Shown in pieces: positions 1 to 6,721 of a stretch of 9,472 bases of DNA (the first letter of the stretch is position 1; every line of letters starts with the position of its first letter). The notes beneath the pieces were generated by a model. That model searched no databases. It saw nothing but the letters and a program-made list of their open reading frames with translations, and was not told the origin of the DNA. Position numbers and translations under genes: made by a program. Origin of the DNA: RYN-428 sp035695715 (GTDB lineage: Bacteria; Planctomycetota; Phycisphaerae; Tepidisphaerales; Tepidisphaeraceae); assembly GCA_035695715.1 (NCBI GenBank), contig DASRRM010000005.1, forward strand, positions 1 through 9,472, in the 5' to 3' direction.

Positions 1-1387
1 GCCGGGCGCGCATGGCGGCCAGCGATTTGGTTGCCGCCGGGGTTGAAATGATCACTTCCCCGCCAACCAGGCCCACGGCAATTTTCCCCTGCCCCACCGC
101 CGCGACGGCTTTGGCCAGGGCTTCGCGTAACGGCACGTTTCTAAGATGCAGGTCGACCGGCGCATCGTGCTTGATGCCGGCGCTGTCCAGCGCCGGCCAG
201 TCAACATGAAGATTCGCCCCGGTGACGTCGCTCAGGAATTGCACGGTGTCGGCAAACCCGACGCCCTGGAACGTTATTTCCGGCAAGTTCATGCCCATCG
301 CGTGCGGCTCGCGCTCGATGCCGAGATTCAACAAAACATGGTTGGCGTCATCACTGCCGGCGTCGGCGGCGCGCACCAGCCAGCGCTTCGCCTCGGCCGG
401 GTCTTTCGCCACTCCCGCCCCGGCCATCAGCGAACTGGCCAGGTCGTACATTCCCTCGGCCTCACCGGCGTCGGCGGCCTTGCGATACCACCGCACCGCC
501 GCCGTCTCATCCCGCGGCACGATTTTTCCGCTGGCGTAAATATCCCCGATGCTGGCCAGCCCGCGCCCGTCGCGCACGGCGGCTTTGGTGTACCACGCAA
601 TGGCCTTCTTCGCGTCGGCGGCAGTGAGAACGCCGTCCCAGTAGATGCGGCCCAGTTCGCGCATCGCATCGGCGCTGCCGGCGTCGGCGGCCTTGGCATA
701 CCAGGCAATTGCCTCGTCGCTTCGCGGGGGCTTGGCGCGCTCGGCACGCACCGCCAGGTGCATCATCGCCGTGATGTTTCCCGCCTTTGCCGACTTGTCC
801 AACCAGACATAGCCGTCGGCCGGCTTCACCCCGAACTTTGCGCCGCTGGCAAGCGTCAACATCGCCAGATCGTACATCCCCTTCGCGTCGCCGGCATCGG
901 CGGCCTTGCGATACCACCCCGCTGCGCCGGCATAATTGTCGGCGGCGCGCAGGCGCTGCCCCAGCGCAATCATCGCCGCCGTATCCCCGCTGTCGGCGTT
1001 TTTGGCCAGGGCGGCGTCGGCCTTTTGCTTCCACGCCTCGGCCTGTTTCGGATCTTTCCCCACGACTCCGCCGTACAAGAATTCTTCCGAAAGCGCCTCC
1101 ATCGCGCGCCAATGCCCGCCTTCGGCGGCTTTCATTAACAGGCTTTTAAGCTCGGGTGAGTTTATCGGCGTCGAGTTGCGGGCGCGAAGCAGTACATACA
1201 AATCGTACATCGCCGCGGCATCCCCGCGCGCAACAGCGGCCCGAAGCGCCGTCTCCTTCTTCGCCGCGGCCGCCGCTACGTCCGCCTGCCGCTGTTCGGC
1301 AGTGCGCACGGCGACTTCCTGGGCAACCACCGGCGAAAAAACGATCGCCCCAAGCAGCATCAAGTACGCCGTCCATGGAACCCGCAT
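1..1387 (-). CDS. Secreted Sel1-repeat (TPR-like) protein with C-terminal STN/secretin-like domain, C-terminus outside the window
   Basis: This reading frame has no stop before the left window edge, so 462 residues are visible and the C-terminus is missing. It starts at ATG 1385-1387, preceded by AGAGG at 1394-1398 with a 6-base spacer. Residues 1-22 form a signal peptide: a short basic start, a hydrophobic core (TAYLMLLGAIVFSPVV) and a likely cut after VVA. Residues about 80-355 contain Sel1 repeats, seen as recurring units such as GWYRKAADAGDAKGMYDLA, IAWYAKAADAGSADAMRELG and VRWYRKAADAGEAEGMYDLA. Sel1 repeats are alpha-helical solenoids that hold protein partners. From about residue 368 the fold changes to a domain starting LPEITFQGVGFADTVQFL, followed by a DVTGAN/LHVDW/LRNVPLREAL pattern. 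It resembles the short STN/secretin N-domain found in many planctomycete exported proteins. The product probably acts outside the cytoplasmic membrane as a scaffold. Its partner cannot be deduced. Confidence 0.87.
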   Translation of the reverse strand, partial: MRVPWTAYLMLLGAIVFSPVVAQEVAVRTAEQRQADVAAAAAKKETALRAAVARGDAAAMYDLYVLLRARNSTPINSPELKSLLMKAAEGGHWRAMEALSEEFLYGGVVGKDPKQAEAWKQKADAALAKNADSGDTAAMIALGQRLRAADNYAGAAGWYRKAADAGDAKGMYDLAMLTLASGAKFGVKPADGYVWLDKSAKAGNITAMMHLAVRAERAKPPRSDEAIAWYAKAADAGSADAMRELGRIYWDGVLTAADAKKAIAWYTKAAVRDGRGLASIGDIYASGKIVPRDETAAVRWYRKAADAGEAEGMYDLASSLMAGAGVAKDPAEAKRWLVRAADAGSDDANHVLLNLGIEREPHAMGMNLPEITFQGVGFADTVQFLSDVTGANLHVDWPALDSAGIKHDAPVDLHLRNVPLREALAKAVAAVGQGKIAVGLVGGEVIISTPAATKSLAAMRAR

Positions 1388-1672
1388 TTTTCGCCTCTTT
1401 CTGGCAGGAGGTTATGCGATAAGCATCAGTTGGGAAGAAATTACCGCTTTGTCGCTACAAAGAGTGTAACGTGCATGTTCCGGCGGCCCATGAGTAAACG
1501 GCACCGGTTTACCAATGGTCATTAACACTCTATACCGCCCCGGCGTACTCTGCCATGCATCCGGTTTTTTTCGATCCGTGCCTGCGGCTGTCCGTATGCA
1601 TAAGCGGCGGGTGAGCTTATAACTGCTCGTCAACGCTTGCGGTGGGAGTGCAGGGCATACTGGAGATTCTTG
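1388..1672. promoter_or_regulatory. Divergent intergenic region between the Sel1 gene and the sedolisin gene
   Basis: These 285 bases must hold the promoters of two divergent genes. No convincing -35/-10 pair can be assigned by eye. Two dyads stand out. GTAAAC at 1494-1499 pairs with GTTTAC at 1507-1512, and this can be extended with one bulged base. AGAGTGT at 1461-1467 is mirrored by ACACTCT at 1525-1531. Either could be an operator, but a chance origin is not excluded. The gap carries none of the GC-rich REP-like hairpins found in other gaps of this window. Confidence 0.35.
1662..1666 (+). promoter_or_regulatory. Ribosome binding site that sets the sedolisin start
   Basis: GGAGA lies 6 bases before ATG 1673. 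The frame is open further upstream to a TTG at 1637, but that codon has no Shine-Dalgarno sequence. ATG 1673 also puts the basic N-terminus and LEPR-like motif at the usual distance from the start. Confidence 0.65.
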
Positions 1673-3649
1673 ATGCGCAGGAGTGAGGAGGCCGGGCAAA
1701 ACCGCCGGCCGGCAAAATTCAATCGCGGATTCGTCGAAGGCCTCGAATCGCGAACGCTGCTTTCGGCAGTGATGCATCCCGGCATCACTGTTTCCAAGGC
1801 CGGCGACCAAAGCAACGACGTCGTCGGCGATACCCCGGCCCAAATCCTCAAAGCCTACGGCATCGACCAGGTCAGCTTCGGGAATTCCACCACGCCCGAT
1901 GGCAGCGGGCAGACCATCGCCATCGTTGACCCGTATAACGACCCGAGTGTCGCCCCCGATCTGAAAATCTTCGACGATCAATTCGGCATCAGCGCCCCGC
2001 CGAGCCTGACCGTGGTCGATCAAACTGGCGGCCAGGATCTCCCGCGAACCGATGGAAGCTGGGCTGGAGAAATTGCCACCGATGTGGAGTGGGCCCATGC
2101 CACTGCGCCGGGCGCGAAGCTTCTCCTGGTGGAAACCGACTCAGACAACACCTCCGACCTGATGGCCGGGGTTGACTATGCAATCAAGCAATCGAACGTG
2201 TCGGTGATTTCATTAAGCTGGGGCGGCAGCGAATTTTCCTCGCAGACCGGATACGACCCGCAATTTGCCACGCCGGAAGGCCATGAAGGCGTCACCGTTT
2301 TGGCCGCGGCGGGTGATAACGGCGCAGTGGATGGCGCGCAGTGGCCTGCCAGCGCGCCCAACGTCGTTTCCGTCGGCGGATCAGTCCTGCATCTGGCGGA
2401 CAACAGCGGAACCTATGGCAGCGAAACATCCTGGACCGACACCAGCGGCGGAATCAGCCGGTTTGAGAAAGAGCCGTTCTTTCAGCAAGGCGTCGACGCC
2501 TCGGGCATGCGCTCGATGCCGGACGTGGCGATTAACGCCGACGACAACATCGGGCAGGCGCTTTACGATTCGGTCCCCTTTGAAGGGATCGTCGGCTGGC
2601 AAACGACCAATGGCACGAGCGTCGGCACGCCGGAGTGGGCGGGGTTGGTGGCGATCGCGAATCAGGGCCGTGCGCTGAATGGCCAGGCGACGCTCGATGG
2701 CCCAAGCCAGACTTTGCCGCTGCTTTACAGTCTTTATGGCGCGCCGGGAACCAGCGCCTATACGAGCTACACAACTGACTTCAACGATATCACCGTTCCG
2801 GAAAATGCCCAGCAAACCACCGGCGTGCCCACGGTGGGCTACGACGCCACCACCGGCCTCGGAAGCCCCAAGAGCGCTGCAATCGTCGATGCATTGGTGA
2901 GCGCTCCCTCCGCGGCGACATTGGCGGCGATGTTTCAGACCCAAACGTCGCCAATTACCGTCACCCTGACCAAGCAGCCTCCAGCAAGCGCTATCAGCGG
3001 CACGGCTGGGGCGGTGCATCTGAAGCTGACCAACGGCGGCAACACCACCTTCAGTGGGCCGATCTTGATCACGCTCTATGCGTCAACCGATGTGTCGCTG
3101 CTGTCGGACCCGACGCAGATCGGCACCATGACCGTCTCCAACCTGCACATCGCCCGCCATGGCACACACGCGGTGAACGTGTCGTTTGCCTATCCACCCT
3201 TTACGACGCAGGGGAATTATTACCTGGTGGCGACGGCTGCTTCCTCGTCTTCTTCCGCCGCCCCGGCCGAGGCCGCCAGCCAGAACACGATGAGCATCGC
3301 CCCGGCGTTCGTAAAACTTTCTCCAACGTTCACCGGCAACACGCTCGTACCCATCAAGCCCGGCAAAAACGCCAGCTCCGCGCTTCTGATCCGCAATGAC
3401 GGCAACGTCACAGCGACGGGGACGATCAGCATCACGCTCTACGATTCGGCCGATAACATGCTCGACTCGTCCGACACGATTCTGACAACCACCAAGCCGC
3501 GGAAGCTGAATTTGCATTCCGGCAAGAACATGATATTGCACATTCCCTTCCCCGCGCCGGCCGATCAGCAGCCGGGATATTTTCTGATCGCCACGATCAC
3601 CGCCAGCGCCACCACAGATACCGGCACAGCGATGATCGGGACGCGGTGA
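1673..3649 (+). CDS. Sedolisin family (S53) serine-carboxyl protease with LEPR-XLL type N-terminus and two C-terminal beta-sandwich domains
   Basis: This 658-residue protein is a predicted exported endopeptidase. Residues 24-32 (LESRTLLSA) match the planctomycete LEPR-XLL motif near the N-terminus of many surface or secreted proteins. The catalytic domain spans about residues 59-412. Family S53 uses a Ser-Glu-Asp triad, and all parts are visible: Glu133 and Asp137 in GEIATD, the oxyanion Asp215 in AAAGDNG, and Ser316 in NGTSVGTP. The calcium site looks intact, with Asp372-Ile373 in FNDI and the GYDATTGLGSP segment. Two related domains follow, about 427-525 and 543-645. They share a GN-T--G-I-ITLY-S pattern typical of CARDB-like or other Ig-fold modules, perhaps for surface or substrate binding. 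S53 enzymes usually carry a propeptide of about 180 residues; here fewer than 60 residues precede the catalytic domain, so the canonical activation domain is absent. The gene appears monocistronic and is divergent from the Sel1 gene. Confidence 0.92.
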   Translation: MRRSEEAGQNRRPAKFNRGFVEGLESRTLLSAVMHPGITVSKAGDQSNDVVGDTPAQILKAYGIDQVSFGNSTTPDGSGQTIAIVDPYNDPSVAPDLKIFDDQFGISAPPSLTVVDQTGGQDLPRTDGSWAGEIATDVEWAHATAPGAKLLLVETDSDNTSDLMAGVDYAIKQSNVSVISLSWGGSEFSSQTGYDPQFATPEGHEGVTVLAAAGDNGAVDGAQWPASAPNVVSVGGSVLHLADNSGTYGSETSWTDTSGGISRFEKEPFFQQGVDASGMRSMPDVAINADDNIGQALYDSVPFEGIVGWQTTNGTSVGTPEWAGLVAIANQGRALNGQATLDGPSQTLPLLYSLYGAPGTSAYTSYTTDFNDITVPENAQQTTGVPTVGYDATTGLGSPKSAAIVDALVSAPSAATLAAMFQTQTSPITVTLTKQPPASAISGTAGAVHLKLTNGGNTTFSGPILITLYASTDVSLLSDPTQIGTMTVSNLHIARHGTHAVNVSFAYPPFTTQGNYYLVATAASSSSSAAPAEAASQNTMSIAPAFVKLSPTFTGNTLVPIKPGKNASSALLIRNDGNVTATGTISITLYDSADNMLDSSDTILTTTKPRKLNLHSGKNMILHIPFPAPADQQPGYFLIATITASATTDTGTAMIGTR

Positions 3650-3730
3650 CGGGTATGGTTGCGGTTTTGCACGGGGCATGAAAGCGCCGGCACAGAAAGG
3701 CGAGTCAATTCCTCCGCCGCAATGTAACCC

Positions 3731-3919
3731 GTAGGGTCCGCCTTGGCGGACGCGTTCATAGCGGCTTTTTATGTCGATTGGTTCGATTCCGGAGAATTCG
3801 TCCCCAACTCCATGCGCGGCTCATTCGTCTCCGGACCATCATAGCGGTCTATTTTTTATCGTGAATCCGCGTTCGGTGGGCAGAGCCGTCCTGAACGCAT
3901 CCGCCAAGGCGGACCCTAC
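3731..3919. repeat. REPIN- or MITE-like element with 28-base inverted ends headed by GTAGGG
   Basis: The left arm at 3731-3758 starts GTAGGGTCCGCCTTGGCGGA. The right arm at 3892-3919 is its reverse complement with a single mismatch over 28 bases. Each arm contains its own hairpin, TCCGCC-TT-GGCGGA. The 133-base interior has further internal symmetry: CCGGAGA near 3789 and TCTCCGG near 3831, plus two related CATAGCGG segments just inside the left arm and before 3850. No transposase gene is inside. Two GTAG-headed hairpins facing each other is the layout of REP doublets (REPINs), though the spacer here is longer than usual and a small MITE is an alternative. Confidence 0.75.
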
Positions 3920-3959
3920 CATTTGCGTCTTCTCATTTTGCAGCGGTATGAGTTAGTAC

Positions 3960-4008
3960 GACGGTCCCAGGACCGTCCCCTTTTCGCACGCACCGCTTTT
4001 CGCACGCA
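3960..4008. repeat. GC-rich hairpin followed by a 12-base direct repeat
   Basis: GACGGTCC at 3960-3967 and GGACCGTC at 3970-3977 form a perfect 8-base stem around CA. It is followed by CCCC and two copies of TTTTCGCACGCA at 3981-3992 and 3997-4008. The hairpin plus T-run could end transcription of the sedolisin gene, but it lies about 310 bases past the stop codon. A dispersed intergenic repeat is at least as likely. Confidence 0.6.
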
Positions 4009-4245
4009 TTCAACCAGCTTCATTCTTCATTCCTTCCATTCTCTCGCCGATAGTCCGGTTGTGACGTCGCCCATTTCAGTATTGGGATGACGGTTGTACG
4101 GAGTTGCCGGACGTTGCGAAGACCAGTTCCGATTATCGGCCTCGCCAGGGCCAATTGCCGCGCGGGCGGCATCGGGACGGGTTATTCATTCGCCGCCGGC
4201 GGGGACATCTTTTAACCGGCCCACCGCGCTCGACCGCCACAAGCC

Positions 4246-4252
4246 GGGGAGG
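4246..4252 (+). promoter_or_regulatory. Strong ribosome binding site for the coiled-coil gene
   Basis: GGGGAGG at 4246-4252 lies 5 bases before the GTG at 4258. This near-ideal site justifies a GTG start, and it is supported by the signal peptide that begins directly after it. Confidence 0.8.
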
Positions 4253-4257
4253 AAATC

Positions 4258-5946
4258 GTGAAGAATTCATCGAAGATCAGCACCGTTGCTCTCGCCGCCG
4301 CCGCTACATTCGCGCTTATTGCCGGTCTTCCCGGCAGTGCATCCGCCGGCGGACTTAGAATTGACATCAACCTCGGCGCACCCCCGCCAGTGGTTCATCA
4401 CGACGTGGTCGTTCTGGAATACGACAGCTATTGCGTCGGCTACCGTCACAATTTATATGACGCCGACTGGCGTTTGCGCAATGCCCAGATCGAGCAGTGG
4501 AACGCGCAGGACGCGCTGGAAACCGCGCGCCATCGCGAGGGAGACGTTGCGGTAACGGTTGAGGATCAGGAGGCGTTTGTGGCCGGGTTCGAGAAGCGCG
4601 TCGCCGACAGCGATGCGGCGCTTGCCGCCGCCCGCGACGCGGCGGGTCGAGCCGCCGATGATGCCGCCGACGCCCGCGCCCGGATTCATGCCTTTGAAAA
4701 GCGCATCGCCGGCGCGAAGGATGATCTGGAAGCGGCCCGCACCCTGCGCGACAGCGCCGGCCGCGCCGATGCCGAGCATCGCATCGCGACCAACGAGGCG
4801 GCGATGGCGCAGGCCGTTGCCGACCTGCACGCGACCGAGGGCCGCCTGGCGGATTTGCAGGCTGCTGAAGCGGCGGCTGCGGCGCTGAACGATTCGCGTC
4901 TGCGCCTTGCCGATGCCAATGCCCATCTCCCCGCCCTTCGCATCGAATTGAACACGGCCCACGATGAAGTTTTCGCCGCCCAGCAACGGCTGGACGCGGC
5001 CGTGCAGAGCGTGGCGCTGGCCCTTCACGATCGCGACGAAGCGCTGTGGATGCTCCACCGCGATGAGATTCTCACCGGTCGGGCAACGCTGGCATCGTGC
5101 GGATTCACTATCGACCTTGGCGTGTGGGGCGGGCGTATGCCGCGCGATCCGGAAGTGGTGCATGCCTACTTCGTGCATCCGGTGGCGTTCTGGGTGGAAC
5201 GGCCGGTGGAGATTCAGGCGCGGATAGTGGAAGTCGACCGCGTCGTGGAAATCGGCCGCATTCGCACGATCCAGGAAAAGCATGAAGGCCCGCGCTTCCG
5301 CGAAGTGGTGAAGTTTGAGAAGGCGTACCCCGTCGAGCGCCGCCGCGAGTTTGCCGAGCGGGTGGTGGTTGAGCGTCAGCGTTTGACAGCCGAGCGCACC
5401 GAGCGCGCCACGGCCGCCGCCGAGCATCGCGCCCCGCGCATTCCCGAGAGCGAGCGCACCGAGGCCCGGGCCATCGTGACCAAGGCTCGCGCCGAAGGCC
5501 GGGCTGCTGACATTAACGCCCGCGCCGAAGGCCGGGCGGAAGTGACCAAGGCCCACACCGACGCGCGGACAGAGAGAATCGACGACCGCGCCGAGGTGAA
5601 CAAGGCCAAGGCCGATGCGCACAGCGAGCAGATCAAGGCCCAGGCCGACGCCCGCGCCGACAAGACCGAAGCCCGCGCCCAGGCCAATGCCGAGGAAACC
5701 AAAGCCAAGGCCGACGCCAAGGCGAAGGAAACTGAGGCACGTGCCGATCGTAAGACCACGCCGGGCAATACGCGCAACGCGTCGCAACCCGATGCGAAGA
5801 GGTCCGGCTCAAAGAATTCCGAGCCAACCGCCGATGCCTCGCGCAGGTCGCCGAATGCGAACAGTTCGCGGGCGTCGAATGACAAGAGCAAAGACCCGCG
5901 CAACAAGCCCCGTGACGGCACGGCGTCGGTCGATCCGAGCCGGTAA
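4258..5946 (+). CDS. Secreted coiled-coil protein with a C-terminal 11-residue repeat region, function unknown
   Basis: I do not recognise this 562-residue protein as a named family. It starts at GTG with a strong ribosome binding site. Residues 1-30 are a signal peptide ending in ASA, so it is predicted to be exported. Residues about 65-270 are Ala-, Asp-, Glu- and Arg-rich helix with few helix breakers, suggesting a long coiled coil. A more globular section follows at about 275-355 (CGFTIDLGVWGGRMPRD to REVVKFEKAYPV). The only two cysteines, Cys59 and Cys281, flank the coiled coil and could form a disulfide. Residues 403-501 divide without gaps into nine units of 11 residues, highly charged and Ala-rich, for example GRAEVTKAHTD and ETKAKADAKAK. 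This resembles group 3 LEA proteins or other hendecad helices. The tail (502-562) is Ser-, Asn-, Pro- and Lys-rich and probably disordered. A structural or stress-protective envelope role is possible but unproven. Confidence 0.85.
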   Translation: MKNSSKISTVALAAAATFALIAGLPGSASAGGLRIDINLGAPPPVVHHDVVVLEYDSYCVGYRHNLYDADWRLRNAQIEQWNAQDALETARHREGDVAVTVEDQEAFVAGFEKRVADSDAALAAARDAAGRAADDAADARARIHAFEKRIAGAKDDLEAARTLRDSAGRADAEHRIATNEAAMAQAVADLHATEGRLADLQAAEAAAAALNDSRLRLADANAHLPALRIELNTAHDEVFAAQQRLDAAVQSVALALHDRDEALWMLHRDEILTGRATLASCGFTIDLGVWGGRMPRDPEVVHAYFVHPVAFWVERPVEIQARIVEVDRVVEIGRIRTIQEKHEGPRFREVVKFEKAYPVERRREFAERVVVERQRLTAERTERATAAAEHRAPRIPESERTEARAIVTKARAEGRAADINARAEGRAEVTKAHTDARTERIDDRAEVNKAKADAHSEQIKAQADARADKTEARAQANAEETKAKADAKAKETEARADRKTTPGNTRNASQPDAKRSGSKNSEPTADASRRSPNANSSRASNDKSKDPRNKPRDGTASVDPSR

Positions 5947-5981
5947 GCAGATTTGCCCATGCGTCGGCGCCACGGGAATCT

Positions 5982-6052
5982 GTAGGGTGGGCGTACTCGC
6001 CCACCGATCATAACCGTGCGGGTAAAATGGTGGGCGAGTACGCCCACCCTAC
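5982..6052. repeat. REPIN-like inverted repeat with perfect 24-base arms headed by GTAGGG
   Basis: The left arm at 5982-6005 begins GTAGGGTGGGCGTACTCGCC. The right arm at 6029-6052 is its exact reverse complement, with 23 bases between them. Each arm also folds on its own as GTGGGCG-TACT-CGCCCAC. This is the REP doublet layout: a GTAG head, then a hairpin, in two facing copies. The symmetry might also help to end transcription of the two converging genes. Confidence 0.85.
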
Positions 6053-6096
6053 CCAGATTTCGCCGCCTCAGACGCATCTTACTAAAGGTTGAATCT

Positions 6097-6126
6097 CAGC
6101 AGCCCGCGCTTCGGCGCGGGCTGCTG
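6097..6126. terminator. Strong 13-base-pair hairpin with TTCG loop, likely bidirectional terminator
   Basis: CAGCAGCCCGCGC at 6097-6109 pairs perfectly with GCGCGGGCTGCTG at 6114-6126 around a TTCG tetraloop, one of the most stable RNA loops. It sits between two converging genes, where a bidirectional terminator is expected. Neither side has a real T-run, so it is either a terminator without a U-tract or another dispersed palindrome. Confidence 0.6.
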
Positions 6127-6145
6127 CGTTGGATGGCCCGGTTTT

Positions 6146-6192
6146 GTAGGGTCCGCACCGCGGACCGATTTGTTCGGTGAAGCGGACCCTCC
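6146..6192. repeat. REPIN-like inverted repeat with GTAG and GGAG heads
   Basis: GTAGGGTCCGC at 6146-6156 faces GCGGACCCTCC at 6182-6192. Read on the minus strand, the right arm starts GGAGGGTCCGC, so the arms differ only in the second base. The left arm also folds as GGTCCGC-ACC-GCGGACC (6150-6166). GTAG and GGAG are the two head sequences known for REP elements. The element ends 28 bases downstream of the HD gene stop. Confidence 0.7.
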
Positions 6193-6220
6193 GAAGCGTG
6201 CGAGGCCGTTTGTAGCCGGA

Positions 6221-6721
6221 TCATGACTCCCCTTTTTTCATCATCTTGCGATACTGCTTCTCATCGATCTGATCGGTGAGGAAGCGGTACGATGCCGCGT
6301 AGCGAACCAGCCGGGGAATATCCTTGGCCAGCTTTTCCTGTCCAAACGCCACGCGGCGAAGGTCGGCGTTGTCCAGCAGGTCGGCAATCTTGACGGCCCG
6401 CGCCAGCGGATCTGCCTTGAGACCGACGACATAGTCGGCGTATTTGTCGCGCTTGTGATGGGTGAGCAACTCGACGGCCCGCACCACCCGCCGGGGCATC
6501 CTGGCTTTGCGTAAATCCTTTGCCGACAGTCCGCCACGCTCCAGCGTATCGTGCAAAATAGCGACGCAGCGCAACGCCTCATCCTGATGCGCGTCATCCG
6601 CCTGCGACACCGCCAGCAACACGCGCATGGGGTGAACGATATACGGCTCGCCGGGCGGATCCTCGCCCTTGCGATGGGCCTTCACGGCCAATTCGATCGC
6701 GGCTTGCAGCAGTGTTGCCAT
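6221..6721 (-). CDS. HD-domain protein of the SpoT/MESH1 (ppGpp hydrolase-like) type
   Basis: Starting at ATG 6719-6721, the product has 166 residues, close to the size of small alarmone hydrolases. AAAGGA at 6725-6730 is the ribosome binding site. The sequence follows the RelA/SpoT hydrolase plan: AH near residue 16, GEPYIVHP (His30) at 24-31, ILHDTLE with His57-Asp58 at 56-61, and VKIADLLDNADL (Asp114) at 110-121. Such enzymes remove the 3'-pyrophosphate of (p)ppGpp or related nucleotides with a metal held by the His and Asp residues. Two conserved positions differ: the Glu-Asp pair after HD is Glu61-Arg62, and the Arg normally found just before GEPYIVHP appears to be Asp. The substrate may therefore not be ppGpp. 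There is no synthetase, TGS or ACT domain. It is divergent from a DksA-like gene with 103 bases between starts. A TTG directly before the ATG is an alternative start. Confidence 0.82.
   Translation of the reverse strand: MATLLQAAIELAVKAHRKGEDPPGEPYIVHPMRVLLAVSQADDAHQDEALRCVAILHDTLERGGLSAKDLRKARMPRRVVRAVELLTHHKRDKYADYVVGLKADPLARAVKIADLLDNADLRRVAFGQEKLAKDIPRLVRYAASYRFLTDQIDEKQYRKMMKKGES

Larger units (their letters stand above)
3650..4257. other. 608-base intergenic region with palindromic repeats in its first half
   Basis: No credible gene is present. Short open frames here either start inside the repeat arms or run into the following gene in another frame. The first part contains a 189-base element with inverted ends (3731-3919) and a hairpin with a short direct repeat (3960-4008). 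From about 4010 to 4245, I see no recognisable structure. This part should contain the promoter of the downstream coiled-coil gene, but no clear -35/-10 pair is visible. Confidence 0.7.
5947..6220. other. 274-base convergent intergenic gap holding three palindromic elements
   Basis: The gap separates the 3' ends of the coiled-coil gene (plus) and the HD gene (minus). It contains no gene. It holds an inverted GTAG-headed pair at 5982-6052, a 13-base-pair hairpin at 6097-6126 and a second GTAG/GGAG-headed pair at 6146-6192. Together these occupy more than half of the gap. Confidence 0.8.

Noticed and set aside
146..1138. 330-codon plus-strand open frame opposite the Sel1 gene
   Set aside because: It lies antisense to a frame with clear Sel1 repeats and a signal peptide. 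Its composition (His-, Arg- and Gly-rich, no domain) is typical of a GC-rich shadow frame.
1637..1672. Upstream TTG start for the sedolisin
   Set aside because: No Shine-Dalgarno sequence precedes it, while ATG 1673 has GGAGA at a 6-base spacing.
3731..3919. Insertion sequence
   Set aside because: The inverted ends look transposon-like, but the interior is too short for a transposase and no clear target-site duplication can be identified.
3771..3956. 61-codon plus-strand open frame between the sedolisin and coiled-coil genes
   Set aside because: Its C-terminal part is a translation of the repeat arm, and the same peptide (NASAKADPT) is read from the other arm on the opposite strand.
4104..4358. 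84-codon plus-strand open frame before the coiled-coil gene
   Set aside because: It overlaps the signal peptide of the real gene in another frame, lacks a ribosome binding site and is Arg-rich without a domain.
4453..5787. 444-codon minus-strand open frame opposite the coiled-coil gene
   Set aside because: Its apparent Gly/Leu repeats are only the antisense reading of the Ala/Glu/Lys repeats. The plus-strand gene has a signal peptide and an ideal ribosome binding site.
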